Of a stretch of 50,424 nucleotides of DNA, positions 18,637-26,510 are shown one piece after another. This DNA is from Geitlerinema sp. PCC 9228. GTDB taxonomy: Bacteria > Cyanobacteriota > Cyanobacteriia > Cyanobacteriales > PCC-9228. The stretch spans positions 37,157 through 87,580 of the forward strand of contig NZ_LNDC01000104.1 of NCBI RefSeq assembly GCF_001870905.1, given 5' to 3'. Positions within the stretch are counted from its first letter, which is position 1; the number at the start of each line of letters is the position of its first letter. The translations under genes were made by a program, and so were the position numbers. Under the pieces are notes generated by a model. It was not told the DNA's origin, made no database searches, and was given only the letters and a program-made list of their open reading frames with translations.

Positions 18637-19273
18637 CTGCGGGAAGATGCTTTTTGAGAATCATGCGCCGCTTCTCGTCAAAACTGAGAATGCCTTGGTC
18701 TTGGAATTTACCCATTAGGCGGGTAACGGTAACGCGGCTGGTACTGATGGCGTTGGCGAGTTCTTGGTGGGTGAGGCGAATGCCAATTCGGGTTCCTTGG
18801 GGGGTGGTTTCTCCCATTTCCTGTTGCAGCCATTGCAGAAGTTGTTGCAAACGTGTTTCAACACGACGCTGTCCCGCGATCGCTAACAATGCCTCCACTT
18901 GCTGCAGTCGCTGGTTGATTTGCGGCAGTAGCTGTTGCGCTAGGGTGGGCGAAGATTCGATTTCGGTCATGGAATACCAAGTTAAATAGACATCTGACTG
19001 AGCTTTGGCTTGATAGGTGGGCAAGGAAGTCAACCAAGACCCAAAACACAGATTCGGACCAACCCAACCAACTAAGCCTTCGTCTCCATTTGAATAAAAT
19101 GTACTTACCTGCACGTATCCCTGGCAAACTTGCCATACACCAGGAAGTCTGGAGCAAATCTCTTGACCTTTGCGGTAAAACAGCAAGCGATTGTCTCCTA
19201 AGCGATCGCGAAGCGTTCCCCAACGAGAACTGCGGCTTTTGGTTGATAGTGAGGGTAACATGCTGGTGCTCAT
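18623..19273 (-). CDS. CRP/FNR-family transcriptional regulator, IdiB-like by context
   Basis: I start at ATG 19273 (216 residues, MSTSMLPSL) because GAGGAG lies 10 nt upstream. The N-terminal half is a cupin-like effector domain (LLFYRKGQEICSRLPGVWQV to WVGPNLCFGSWL). The C-terminal half has a CRP-type helix-turn-helix, LTHQELANAISTSRVTVTRL, with a recognition helix like that of NtcA. The four-Cys pattern of FNR is absent. It is co-oriented with the antenna operon and has a Fur box and an operator like theirs in its own upstream region. In Synechococcus the CRP-family regulator IdiB controls iron-stress genes; assigning this protein to that role is inference. Confidence 0.85.
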   Translation of the reverse strand: MSTSMLPSLSTKSRSSRWGTLRDRLGDNRLLFYRKGQEICSRLPGVWQVCQGYVQVSTFYSNGDEGLVGWVGPNLCFGSWLTSLPTYQAKAQSDVYLTWYSMTEIESSPTLAQQLLPQINQRLQQVEALLAIAGQRRVETRLQQLLQWLQQEMGETTPQGTRIGIRLTHQELANAISTSRVTVTRLMGKFQDQGILSFDEKRRMILKKHLPAATES

Positions 19274-19506
19274 TTGTTGGCATCTCCTCAGCGATTCGGT
19301 GGTCCCGACTTGCAGGGCTGGACTTTTGTTGCAAATCATGTTTAACGATTGCATTCTAATTTTATTAAAAATAATTTGCAACTTTGCAACCAGTATTGGG
19401 GTCGTCTATCTCCGAGTTACCAGCGATCGCTTTTGCCTGTTTTTCCCGATATATGGAAAATTTGAATTTTATACATATTTTGTCTTTATCTATATTTTGG
19501 TTGTTT

Positions 19507-19525
19507 ATTGAAAAATATATTCAAT
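19507..19525 (-). promoter_or_regulatory. second copy of the antenna operator, upstream of the regulator
   Basis: ATTGAA-N7-TTCAAT. Read leftward it contains the -10-like TATATT in the same position as in the antenna promoter. It would give a leader of about 230 nt before the regulator's start codon. It matches the core of the 18271-18293 site in 16 of 17 positions. Confidence 0.7.
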
Positions 19526-19556
19526 TGTTTTTGGGCGGCATCCCTCGCTACAATTT

Positions 19557-19575
19557 GATAACGATAATCATTATC
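19557..19575. promoter_or_regulatory. Fur box
   Basis: GATAACGATAATCATTATC matches the classical 19-bp Fur consensus GATAATGATAATCATTATC at 18 of 19 positions. It lies about 32 bp upstream of the second operator on the regulator side, and about 420 bp upstream of the rightward Fe-S fusion gene. Fur with Fe(II) should block transcription when iron is replete. Confidence 0.85.
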
Positions 19576-19679
19576 ACCATAATTCGGTTCGGAGTTGGTT
19601 GTCAAGGGTGGATAGCGATCGCTGTTCCCGGCTTTTGTAGAGAAGGGAAGCGATCGCCGTTGTGGATTTCGTATCGTGG

Positions 19680-19708
19680 TTGACAAAGCTAGCTTGGATC
19701 GTACAAAG
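19680..19708 (+). promoter_or_regulatory. possible sigma70-type promoter for the Fe-S fusion gene
   Basis: A perfect TTGACA (19680-19685) is followed 16 bp later by TACAAA (19702-19707), a weak -10. It would give a leader of about 280 nt. This is suggestive only. The rest of 19576-19994 shows no supported gene. Confidence 0.3.
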
Positions 19709-19994
19709 TACAAAAAAGTAATGCTCTGTAGGCGTTGGCGAATACCTAAATAGCTAAAAAGTCTACATTCAAAATTAAAAAAGACCCCAGCAGGGCAATA
19801 AGTAGAATTACTTATATTCAGATCGAGGCCACCTTTGCCGTGACTGGTAGCTGCGATCGCGCGGAATCCTACAATCGTTTGCCCGTTATATAACCAACTG
19901 AACAACTTTACATACGAACAATTGATGAATCTTGCCAGCCAACGCCCTCAGAATATTTATCCATCCCGTTGTTGTTAATTTCCACCGATCCAAA

Positions 19995-22643
19995 ATGCCT
20001 GATACCTCCATTCCTCTCTATCCCGAACCTGCCAAAGTTCCCGCCGATCCCTACGAATACCTAGAATATGAAAACTGGCTTGCCTTTCACCGGGTTTGGG
20101 GGAAAATGAGCGACGATACCATAAATGCGATCGCCCGTCACTTACAAGCTTTGCCCATCCCCGCCAACACCCCTATTTACCAAGAAAACCAAACCCCCCA
20201 AGGCATCTATTTCCTCAAATGGGGAACCGTAGAAATTTACCGCCAATCCCCCGTCGGCAAAAGCCACATCACCTATCGCAACGCCGGGGAAGTTTTTGGC
20301 TACTTGCCCCTGGTCAGCAACCAATGGCAACATAAATACCAAGCCAATGCGATCGCGCTTACCAGCAGCGAAGTTTGGTTTCTGCATCGGGATACCCTCC
20401 AAACCCTCACCCAAAAATATCCCGACCTGCAGCAAGCCATTACCAGCCTGTTGGTACAAGACCTAGAGCGATTTACCGAACGAATCGCCAGCGAACAAGC
20501 CCGAATTCAGGGATTGCAACCCTACCTGCAACCCCTGCCCAACCAAGAAGGCATCGTGGGTTCCAGCAAACCCAGCCAAAAACTCGCCAAATCCGTCGAA
20601 ACCGCCAGTCAAGACCAAAAACCCATTGTTTTCCAAGCCCAGCGGGGTACCGGCAAAACCTTCATCGCCGGCTTAATCCACCAACAATCCTCCCTACAAA
20701 ACCAACCCTTCGCCGAAATTGACTGCGCCACCCTGGTTCGCGAAGCAGGAGGTACCATCAACAGCGATCGCATTTTTGGCAGCGGCGAACACACCATTGG
20801 CATCCTAGAACTGGTCGAACGCGGCACCCTCGCCATCGACAACGTGCATTTGCTCAGCAAATCCGACCGCGAACGGCTGTTTGAATACCTAAAAACCGGC
20901 ACCATCTACCGCAACCATGCCACCACCCCTCGACAAATCTCCGTTCGCCTAATTCTCATCGCCCCGCAGAAATTAAACCTCCCCGACATCGACCACCACA
21001 CCATCAAACTTCCACCCCTCACACAACGCAAAGCCGATATTGGCGAATTTGCCCGCCACTTCGTTCGTAAGTTTTGTCAAGAAAGCGATCGCCCCTTCCT
21101 CGAACTCGACCAAGCCGACCTGCGGCGCTTAATTAGCTACAACTACCCCGGCAACATCGCCGAACTCGCCGCCATCCTCGAACGCGCCGTCGCCATGACC
21201 CCAAGCGGGCAAACCGTCATCCCCGAACAAGTCTTGTGGTCGGTAGAATCCCAGAAAAACAGCTTTCGCATCGATTTACTCAACTTTATCCCCGGCTTGC
21301 GCAAATTCCTCCTCAGCGACTGGTGGCCCCAGCGCACCTGGATTTTAATGATGCTTGTCTTTGTTCCCGTCACCCTCATGGGCTTCATCGGACCGCAAGG
21401 GCGCGACGAAAGTATCACCTTGCACTTATTCTGGGCGTGGTGGTGGCCTTTTTACCTGCTGTTGTTCCCCATTTTAGGGCGTTTGTGGTGTTCCGTATGT
21501 CCCTTTATGATAACCGCTGAATGGTTGCGCAACCTTTCCTTGTGGATATTCCCCCGTTCCCTCAAACCTTGGAACACCAAAGCCTTAAATCGTTGGGGCG
21601 CTTGGTGGCTTTGGGCAGGATTCGTCGCCATTTACATCTGGGAAAAACTCTGGGATTTGCCCCACAGCGCCTACCTCTCCGCCTGGTTGTTAATGATTAT
21701 CACCGGCGGTGCCATTATCTTTAGCCTAATTTACGAACGTCGCCTGTGGTGCCGCTACCTGTGCCCCATCGGCGGCATGAACGGATTATTTGCCAAACTC
21801 TCCGTTGTGGAATTGCGATCGACCCAACAAGTGTGTGGCAGTCAGTGCAGTACCTTTGGCTGCTACAAAGGCAGCGATGCCACCCCAGTAAACTTTCCCG
21901 ATCCTTTGCCCACCGAAGGGCAAGCCACCGGCGGCTGCCCCCTCTATTCCCATCCCGCCCAATTAAAAGACAATCGCGATTGCATGTTCTGCATGACCTG
22001 TTTGAAAGCCTGCCCCAATCGTTCCGTACAGCTCAATCTGCGCTTTCCCGCCGCCGACATCCTGGAAAATCACCAGCCATTTTGGGCAGAAGTGGCGTTG
22101 CTGGTGCTATTGCTGGGTGGCGTTTTCATGCACCAAGGCAATAAATTTCTCAGCTGGTTTGGTTGGGGCGATATTCCCTTGGATTCGGAACATTTGTTGG
22201 TTTCTTTGCCAGTGGTATCCCTGCTGTTAAGTATTCCCTTTGTGTTAACCTATGGAATCCACCAACTGACGCGCTTGTGGATGCGTTTGGTCTTTCCTAG
22301 CGGGCAACAGACATTTCCCGAATACCTCCAGGTTATCTATGCCTATCTGCCTCTCACCCTGGGTGCCAATTTGGCATACTATATCCCCACGGCGATTACC
22401 GAGTCGGGAACGCTTTTGCCCACATTAGCGCGTACGGCTGGTTTTAGCGGTGGTATGCTGCCGACGCTAACCTGGAGTTTGGATGTAGCTAATTTCTTGC
22501 AAGGTGTGGTGCTGTTGTGGTCTTTTGGGTTTAGCGTTTATCTGCTATCGGGGATTACCAAGCGGTTTGTGAAAGCCAATCTTCCCCATATTTTGTTGAT
22601 GCTGGGGTTGACGGTGGTTTTCTTTCCGTTGATGGTGTTTTAA
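19995..22643 (+). CDS. cNMP-binding + degenerate NtrC-type AAA+ + polytopic Fe-S membrane protein
   Basis: I prefer ATG 19995 (882 residues) to an upstream in-frame TTG at 19932. Order: CRP-type cyclic-nucleotide domain (about 40-165); AAA+ domain like sigma54 activators (about 200-420) with Walker A QRGTGKT (216-222); then eight or nine membrane helices carrying NapH/FixG-like cysteines. These are CSVCPF (499-502), CRYLCP (586-590), C614/C618/C623, and a ferredoxin motif CMFCMTCLKACP (663-673). The AAA+ part lacks the sigma54-contact GAFTGA loop, has Asp-Asn (AIDNVH) instead of the Walker B Asp-Glu, and has no C-terminal DNA-binding domain. It is thus likely a membrane redox protein gated by nucleotide sensing rather than a transcription activator (inference). 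cysK follows 37 bp downstream. Confidence 0.85.
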   Translation: MPDTSIPLYPEPAKVPADPYEYLEYENWLAFHRVWGKMSDDTINAIARHLQALPIPANTPIYQENQTPQGIYFLKWGTVEIYRQSPVGKSHITYRNAGEVFGYLPLVSNQWQHKYQANAIALTSSEVWFLHRDTLQTLTQKYPDLQQAITSLLVQDLERFTERIASEQARIQGLQPYLQPLPNQEGIVGSSKPSQKLAKSVETASQDQKPIVFQAQRGTGKTFIAGLIHQQSSLQNQPFAEIDCATLVREAGGTINSDRIFGSGEHTIGILELVERGTLAIDNVHLLSKSDRERLFEYLKTGTIYRNHATTPRQISVRLILIAPQKLNLPDIDHHTIKLPPLTQRKADIGEFARHFVRKFCQESDRPFLELDQADLRRLISYNYPGNIAELAAILERAVAMTPSGQTVIPEQVLWSVESQKNSFRIDLLNFIPGLRKFLLSDWWPQRTWILMMLVFVPVTLMGFIGPQGRDESITLHLFWAWWWPFYLLLFPILGRLWCSVCPFMITAEWLRNLSLWIFPRSLKPWNTKALNRWGAWWLWAGFVAIYIWEKLWDLPHSAYLSAWLLMIITGGAIIFSLIYERRLWCRYLCPIGGMNGLFAKLSVVELRSTQQVCGSQCSTFGCYKGSDATPVNFPDPLPTEGQATGGCPLYSHPAQLKDNRDCMFCMTCLKACPNRSVQLNLRFPAADILENHQPFWAEVALLVLLLGGVFMHQGNKFLSWFGWGDIPLDSEHLLVSLPVVSLLLSIPFVLTYGIHQLTRLWMRLVFPSGQQTFPEYLQVIYAYLPLTLGANLAYYIPTAITESGTLLPTLARTAGFSGGMLPTLTWSLDVANFLQGVVLLWSFGFSVYLLSGITKRFVKANLPHILLMLGLTVVFFPLMVF

Positions 22644-22680
22644 AAACGAAAAACTGCGATATAGACATTAGGGAAAAAAC

Positions 22681-23643
22681 ATGCAAATTTACAACGATAT
22701 TACTGAAATTATCGGGCGTACGCCGTTGGTGCGGTTGAACAAATTGCCCCAACAGTACGATTGCGTGGCGGAAATTGTGTTGAAGCTGGAAAGTTTCAAT
22801 CCGGCGAAGTCGGTGAAAGACCGCATTGCTATTAGTATGGTGGCGGAAGCGGAACGCAGTGGGTTGATCGAACCGGGCAAATCTACGATTGTTGAGTCTA
22901 CTTCCGGCAATACGGGGATTGGTTTGGCAATGGTTTGTGCGGCGAAGGGATATCGCACGATTTTGACGATGCCGGAGAATATGAGTCGGGAACGTATGCA
23001 GCTGTTGCAAGCTTATGGGGCGGAAATTGACACGACGCCGGCGAAGTTGGATATGGCAGGTGCGATCGCGCGTGCTAACGAACTGTTGGCAACAATTCCC
23101 AATTCGTTTTCTCCCCAACAGTTTAGCAATCCCGCCAATCCCAAAATTCACTATACCACAACGGGGGTGGAACTTTGGCAGGATACCGATGGTGAGTTGG
23201 ATGCTGTGGTGTTGGGAGTGGGTACTGGCGGTACGCTTACGGGGGCAGGACGTTATTTGAAACAGAAAAAAAACGATTTGCAGTTGATTGCGGTGGAACC
23301 AACGTTGAGTCCGGTTTTGAGTGGCGGTTGTTCCCAAGTCCACAATTTACAGGGGATTGGTGCTGGGTTCGTTCCCGATGTTTTGCGGGTGGATTTGATT
23401 GATGAAATTGTTACCGTTAGCGAGGAACAAGCTTATAAAATAGGGCGAGAACTGGCGAAAGAGGAAGGAATTCTGAGTGGCATTTCTACGGGGGCAGCCG
23501 TCTATGCGGCTTTGCAATTAGGACAGAAGGCTAAATGGAGGGGAAAACGGCTAGTAGTTATTCAACCCAGTGGCGGGGAACGGTATTTGAGTACCCCCTT
23601 GTTTGCGGAAACCAGCGAAAATACAGAAGTGCCGGTTTCTTAG
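22681..23643 (+). CDS. cysK: cysteine synthase (O-acetylserine sulfhydrylase)
   Basis: The 320-residue fold-type II PLP enzyme has its Schiff-base Lys46 in NPAKSVKDRIA, substrate loop ESTSGNTGIGLA (about 76), PLP phosphate loop GTGGTLTGAG (about 181) and the conserved SGGCSQVHNLQGIGAGFVP region. It makes cysteine from O-acetylserine and sulfide. It lies between the Fe-S membrane fusion and kptA, all rightward with gaps of 37 and 9 bp, so the three are probably co-transcribed. Cyanobacteria usually have more than one paralogue, so this may be a specialised copy serving Fe-S or sulfur-stress needs (inference). Confidence 0.94.
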   Translation: MQIYNDITEIIGRTPLVRLNKLPQQYDCVAEIVLKLESFNPAKSVKDRIAISMVAEAERSGLIEPGKSTIVESTSGNTGIGLAMVCAAKGYRTILTMPENMSRERMQLLQAYGAEIDTTPAKLDMAGAIARANELLATIPNSFSPQQFSNPANPKIHYTTTGVELWQDTDGELDAVVLGVGTGGTLTGAGRYLKQKKNDLQLIAVEPTLSPVLSGGCSQVHNLQGIGAGFVPDVLRVDLIDEIVTVSEEQAYKIGRELAKEEGILSGISTGAAVYAALQLGQKAKWRGKRLVVIQPSGGERYLSTPLFAETSENTEVPVS

Positions 23644-23652
23644 ATTGTTTGT

Positions 23653-24243
23653 ATGGATGCCAAACGAAGAAAAAAGGTCAGCAAATATCTTTCCAAAATT
23701 CTGCGGCACGATCCCCATCGGATTGGTTTGGAATTGGATCCGGGGGGTTGGGTGAATTTGGAAACCCTGCTATCGACTTTTCGCGAATATGGGGTGGAGA
23801 TGGCTGCCGAAGAGATTGTTGATGTGATTCAAAAGTCGGATAAACCTCGGTTTGCGTTAGAACCCATAGATAAAGAAGAAAGTGGCGATCCAGTAGCCAA
23901 TCCTTCGCTGTTTCGCATTCGTGCGGCATACGGACATTCGTTTTCTGTGGATTTGGAACGTAAGCCGGAAGCACCGCCGTCGGTTCTCTATCACGGTACG
24001 GCAGCACAATTTGTTGGGTCGATTCAACAGGAAGGGTTACAATCGATGGGGCGGCAGTTCGTTCATCTTTACGAATATCCGGAAGGTGCTTGGGCTGTGG
24101 GCAGACGTAAGGGGCGATCGCGACTTTTTTCTGTTAATGCTGCGGCGATGTATGCTGATGGGTATGCTTTTTATCACGTAGGCGAGGGAATTTGGCTGAC
24201 TCGTACGGTGCCGCCTGGATATTTGCAACTTCAATCCATATAA
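23653..24243 (+). CDS. kptA: RNA 2'-phosphotransferase KptA/Tpt1
   Basis: The 196-residue protein has the two halves of the family: an N-terminal winged helix (KVSKYLSKILRHDPHRIGLE, then LDPGGWVNLETLL) and a C-terminal NAD-binding part with YHGTAAQFVGSIQQEGLQSM and RSRLFSVNAAAMYADG. The Arg-His-Arg-Arg catalytic set is consistent with KILRHD, RAAYGHS and the later basic residues. The family transfers a 2'-phosphate from RNA to NAD. In bacteria, which lack the matching tRNA splicing, the natural substrate is unknown. The start is 9 bp after cysK. Confidence 0.93.
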   Translation: MDAKRRKKVSKYLSKILRHDPHRIGLELDPGGWVNLETLLSTFREYGVEMAAEEIVDVIQKSDKPRFALEPIDKEESGDPVANPSLFRIRAAYGHSFSVDLERKPEAPPSVLYHGTAAQFVGSIQQEGLQSMGRQFVHLYEYPEGAWAVGRRKGRSRLFSVNAAAMYADGYAFYHVGEGIWLTRTVPPGYLQLQSI

Positions 24244-24567
24244 AAGCGATCGCGGTGACTGGTTTTCTGGGAGGAGTCTTTCCCATACAAGATAGAAAAT
24301 ATACCAGAAAATATAAAGTTTTCATTAAAATTTTTCCGTTCCATGGCAGAAGCGATCGCTTTTTGGCCAACAGAGAGATAAAATTGCGGAAGTGCCCTTT
24401 TGGGCGTACTGGCGAGCTTTCATGGTAGCTTTTGGGCGCAAATGGGATGTAGGTTTAACATGGTTTTGGTAGGGGCGGATAAAGAAGGAAAACAACGGCT
24501 ATGGTGGTTGCTGAATTTTTTGCAGTTGAGTAGGATAGATTCAGTCTGAAAGTATTTTGGGATTTTC
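24244..24567. other. intergenic, no recognised gene
   Basis: This 324-bp gap has two HIP1 sites (24247 and 24353) and no credible frame or structured RNA. It should carry the promoter of the DUF4168 gene. Confidence 0.5.
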
Positions 24568-25113
24568 ATGCTAGGCAAATCAATTCTATTGGGCAGTGCT
24601 GCTTCTATTTTGGTGCTAGGAAACCCAGTTTCTACTGTCGCCCAACAAAGTGCCCCCCAACAACAATCTCCCCAACAAACGCAACAAACCGTCTCGGTGG
24701 GAGATGAGGAACTGCGCAACTTTGTGAGTGCTTTCCAAACCATTCAATCCATTCGCAAACAATCTATCAATCAAATGCGGCAAGAAATTAAAGACCGAGG
24801 GCTGAGTTTGGATCGATACAGACAGTTCTTGCAACAGCGGCAAGGAAATGGCAATGGCGATAGCAACATGAATCTCAGCCAAGAGGAAAAACAGAAGTTC
24901 CAGCAAGCCACCAATCGCATCCGCCAAATCGAGCAGGAAACGCAAAGCAAAATCCAGCAAGCCGTTCGCGAGGAAGGCTTGGAACCTAACCGGTTTCAAG
25001 AAATTCAAAATGCTATCCGCCAAGATCGGCAATTGCGGCAAAGAGCGGTGCAAATGCTCAGAGAAACCCAGCAACAGCCCAATTCTAATTCCAACAATTC
25101 TAATTCCAATTAG
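24568..25113 (+). CDS. DUF4168 secreted/periplasmic protein
   Basis: The 181-residue protein has a signal peptide (MLGKSILLGSAASILVLG, cleavage probably after about residue 27). A Gln-rich linker and a helical DUF4168-type domain follow: RNFVSAFQTIQSIRKQSINQ, LSLDRYRQFLQQ, LEPNRFQEIQNAIRQD. The tail is low-complexity Asn/Ser. The family is widespread in cyanobacteria and proteobacteria with no known function. The gene stands alone. Confidence 0.75.
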   Translation: MLGKSILLGSAASILVLGNPVSTVAQQSAPQQQSPQQTQQTVSVGDEELRNFVSAFQTIQSIRKQSINQMRQEIKDRGLSLDRYRQFLQQRQGNGNGDSNMNLSQEEKQKFQQATNRIRQIEQETQSKIQQAVREEGLEPNRFQEIQNAIRQDRQLRQRAVQMLRETQQQPNSNSNNSNSN

Positions 25114-25142
25114 GATTCCTCAGAGTACAATAATTGGCATCA

Positions 25143-25189
25143 CTTTTGGCTGGCGATCGCTTCTTTTCCAGCCATTTCCCAGCCAAAAG
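25143..25189 (+). terminator. inverted repeat downstream of the DUF4168 gene
   Basis: CTTTTGGCTGG (25143-25153) pairs perfectly with CCAGCCAAAAG (25179-25189) around a 25-nt loop holding a HIP1 site, 30 bp after the stop codon. There is no T tract after it, so termination is uncertain. Confidence 0.4.
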
Positions 25190-25355
25190 ATTTGTACTTT
25201 ATTTATTGGCAAAATTGGGATGTTCGCGGATTCCTCTGGCTTGCGGTCAGGGGATTTTTATGGGTGCAAAAAATATGGGAAAAAAGCGCGATCGCTCCTT
25301 TCTCCATCCCACAACTACGATACCATTGGCAAATAGCAGCTGGCAGAACCAACCC

Positions 25356-25487
25356 TAATACCAAATTTCGTGACGCAAAAACCACAATTTGCTGTAGGGA
25401 GAACCCCCGTGATTGCCCACCAATCGGGGGAAACACAGGGGCACTGCCCTTAGGGTTTTGCGGTTTTTTGTACCGGATTGCGTATCG
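25356..25487. repeat. MITE-like inverted-repeat element, copy 3
   Basis: The left end is TAATACCAAATTTCG and the right end CGGATTGCGTATCG. The interior contains AAACCACAATTTGCTGTAGG, the CCCCCGTG-TTGCCC region and GGGGCACTGCCC. It lines up along its length with the reverse complement of the copy at 32656-32788, so the two are true homologues rather than chance palindromes. Confidence 0.75.
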
Positions 25488-25516
25488 GATGGCTGCTAGA
25501 TGTGAGACAATTGATT

Positions 25517-25735
25517 TTAGGCTAAAATCAGTGCCAGAATCACAGAAATACCAACAGCTACAACGAAACCGCCGAAACCCAGTTCCTCCGAATCTTTGTC
25601 ATCTCCGTTGGAGTGATGGTTGTGGGGTTCGCCATCTTTGGCATTGAACGGAATCCGGATGTAGCGATCGGGTTGCTTGCCATCGGGGATGAAGATGTAG
25701 CCATCTTCTTCGTGGTGGCGGATTTTTTTAGACAT
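25517..25735 (-). CDS. small tail-anchored protein, function unknown
   Basis: I start at ATG 25735 (72 residues, MSKKIRHHEEDGYIFIPDGK) because GGAGGTG lies about 10 nt upstream; a longer frame upstream lacks such a site. The soluble part is His/Asp/Glu-rich (GEPHNHHSNGDDKDSEE). The last 22 residues form one hydrophobic helix, giving a tail-anchored topology. I do not recognise the family. Confidence 0.6.
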   Translation of the reverse strand: MSKKIRHHEEDGYIFIPDGKQPDRYIRIPFNAKDGEPHNHHSNGDDKDSEELGFGGFVVAVGISVILALILA

Positions 25736-26510
25736 CTGAGAAGTCACCTCCAGCAGGGGAAGTATTGGCAGTGGGTGCGAGCGTATCGCCTTTGTTCTCC
25801 TTATCCACTCGTTCGTACTAGAATTCAGCAAAAATCAGTGCAGGAGATACGACATTTGCAAGTTGGCAAGCACAGACTGGAGAACTGATGGAAGTACAAA
25901 CATCTCGATTCCAACCGAGTGACGCTATCTGCAAGTTCTGCTGCTGCACTTTATGCGTTTGCAATTGACGACAAAACTTGTACTTGTAGGAAACTCCATA
26001 AATTTGATGAAGTTGTGTAGATGCGTTAACGGCGGTTTTCCCCCCGTTTCCCCTTACTTCTCACCAGACAGTAGTTATGCACTCTTTTTGATGGCTTTTC
26101 AAAACAACAGACCCATTTGGATCGAAAAAATGTTCCCATATCGATCGATAATTTGCGATCGCGAGCCAATCGCTGCAAGAAATAACTGCCTGGAATAGCC
26201 AACACCAGCGGAAACTTAAATTCTTTTATCAGCCGCAAAAGGCATCATGCGGACAAGAAAAACCTTTCCTACCTTCTGGTTATGCAAAACATTCATGGCG
26301 TTAATTTCGTTTTTTGGTGGAATACTTGCGAAACAACTGCGATCGATCTAATCTTAGCAAGACTATACTTTAATACTACATAGATAATACAAAACTGTCA
26401 ACCAATCCCAACCAAGAATAACGAAACCTACATAGACAGAGAACTTTCTCCCACGCCAGGGCCAAGCTACGGCAAAATAGAATTAGCTAAGCATTAGAAA
26501 ATGGTCCTAC
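25736..26510. other. long intergenic region without a supported gene
   Basis: About 775 bp lie between a leftward small gene and the rightward pbpC gene. Frames of 70-90 codons on both strands have no recognisable domain or good ribosome-binding site. The right part is AT-rich and probably carries the pbpC promoter. No repeat-family element was found. Confidence 0.5.

Noticed and set aside
18264-18989. A 241-codon rightward frame over the pyrimidine-rich array
   Set aside because: It is low-complexity Leu/Pro in the repeat and antisense to the CRP-type regulator gene.
19486-19905. A 139-codon leftward frame across the Fur box region
   Set aside because: There is no ribosome-binding site, domain or composition typical of this genome, and it spans clear regulatory sites.
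26026-26238. A 70-codon leftward frame in the gap before pbpC
   Set aside because: No recognisable family, no ribosome-binding site, and similar chance frames exist on the other strand.
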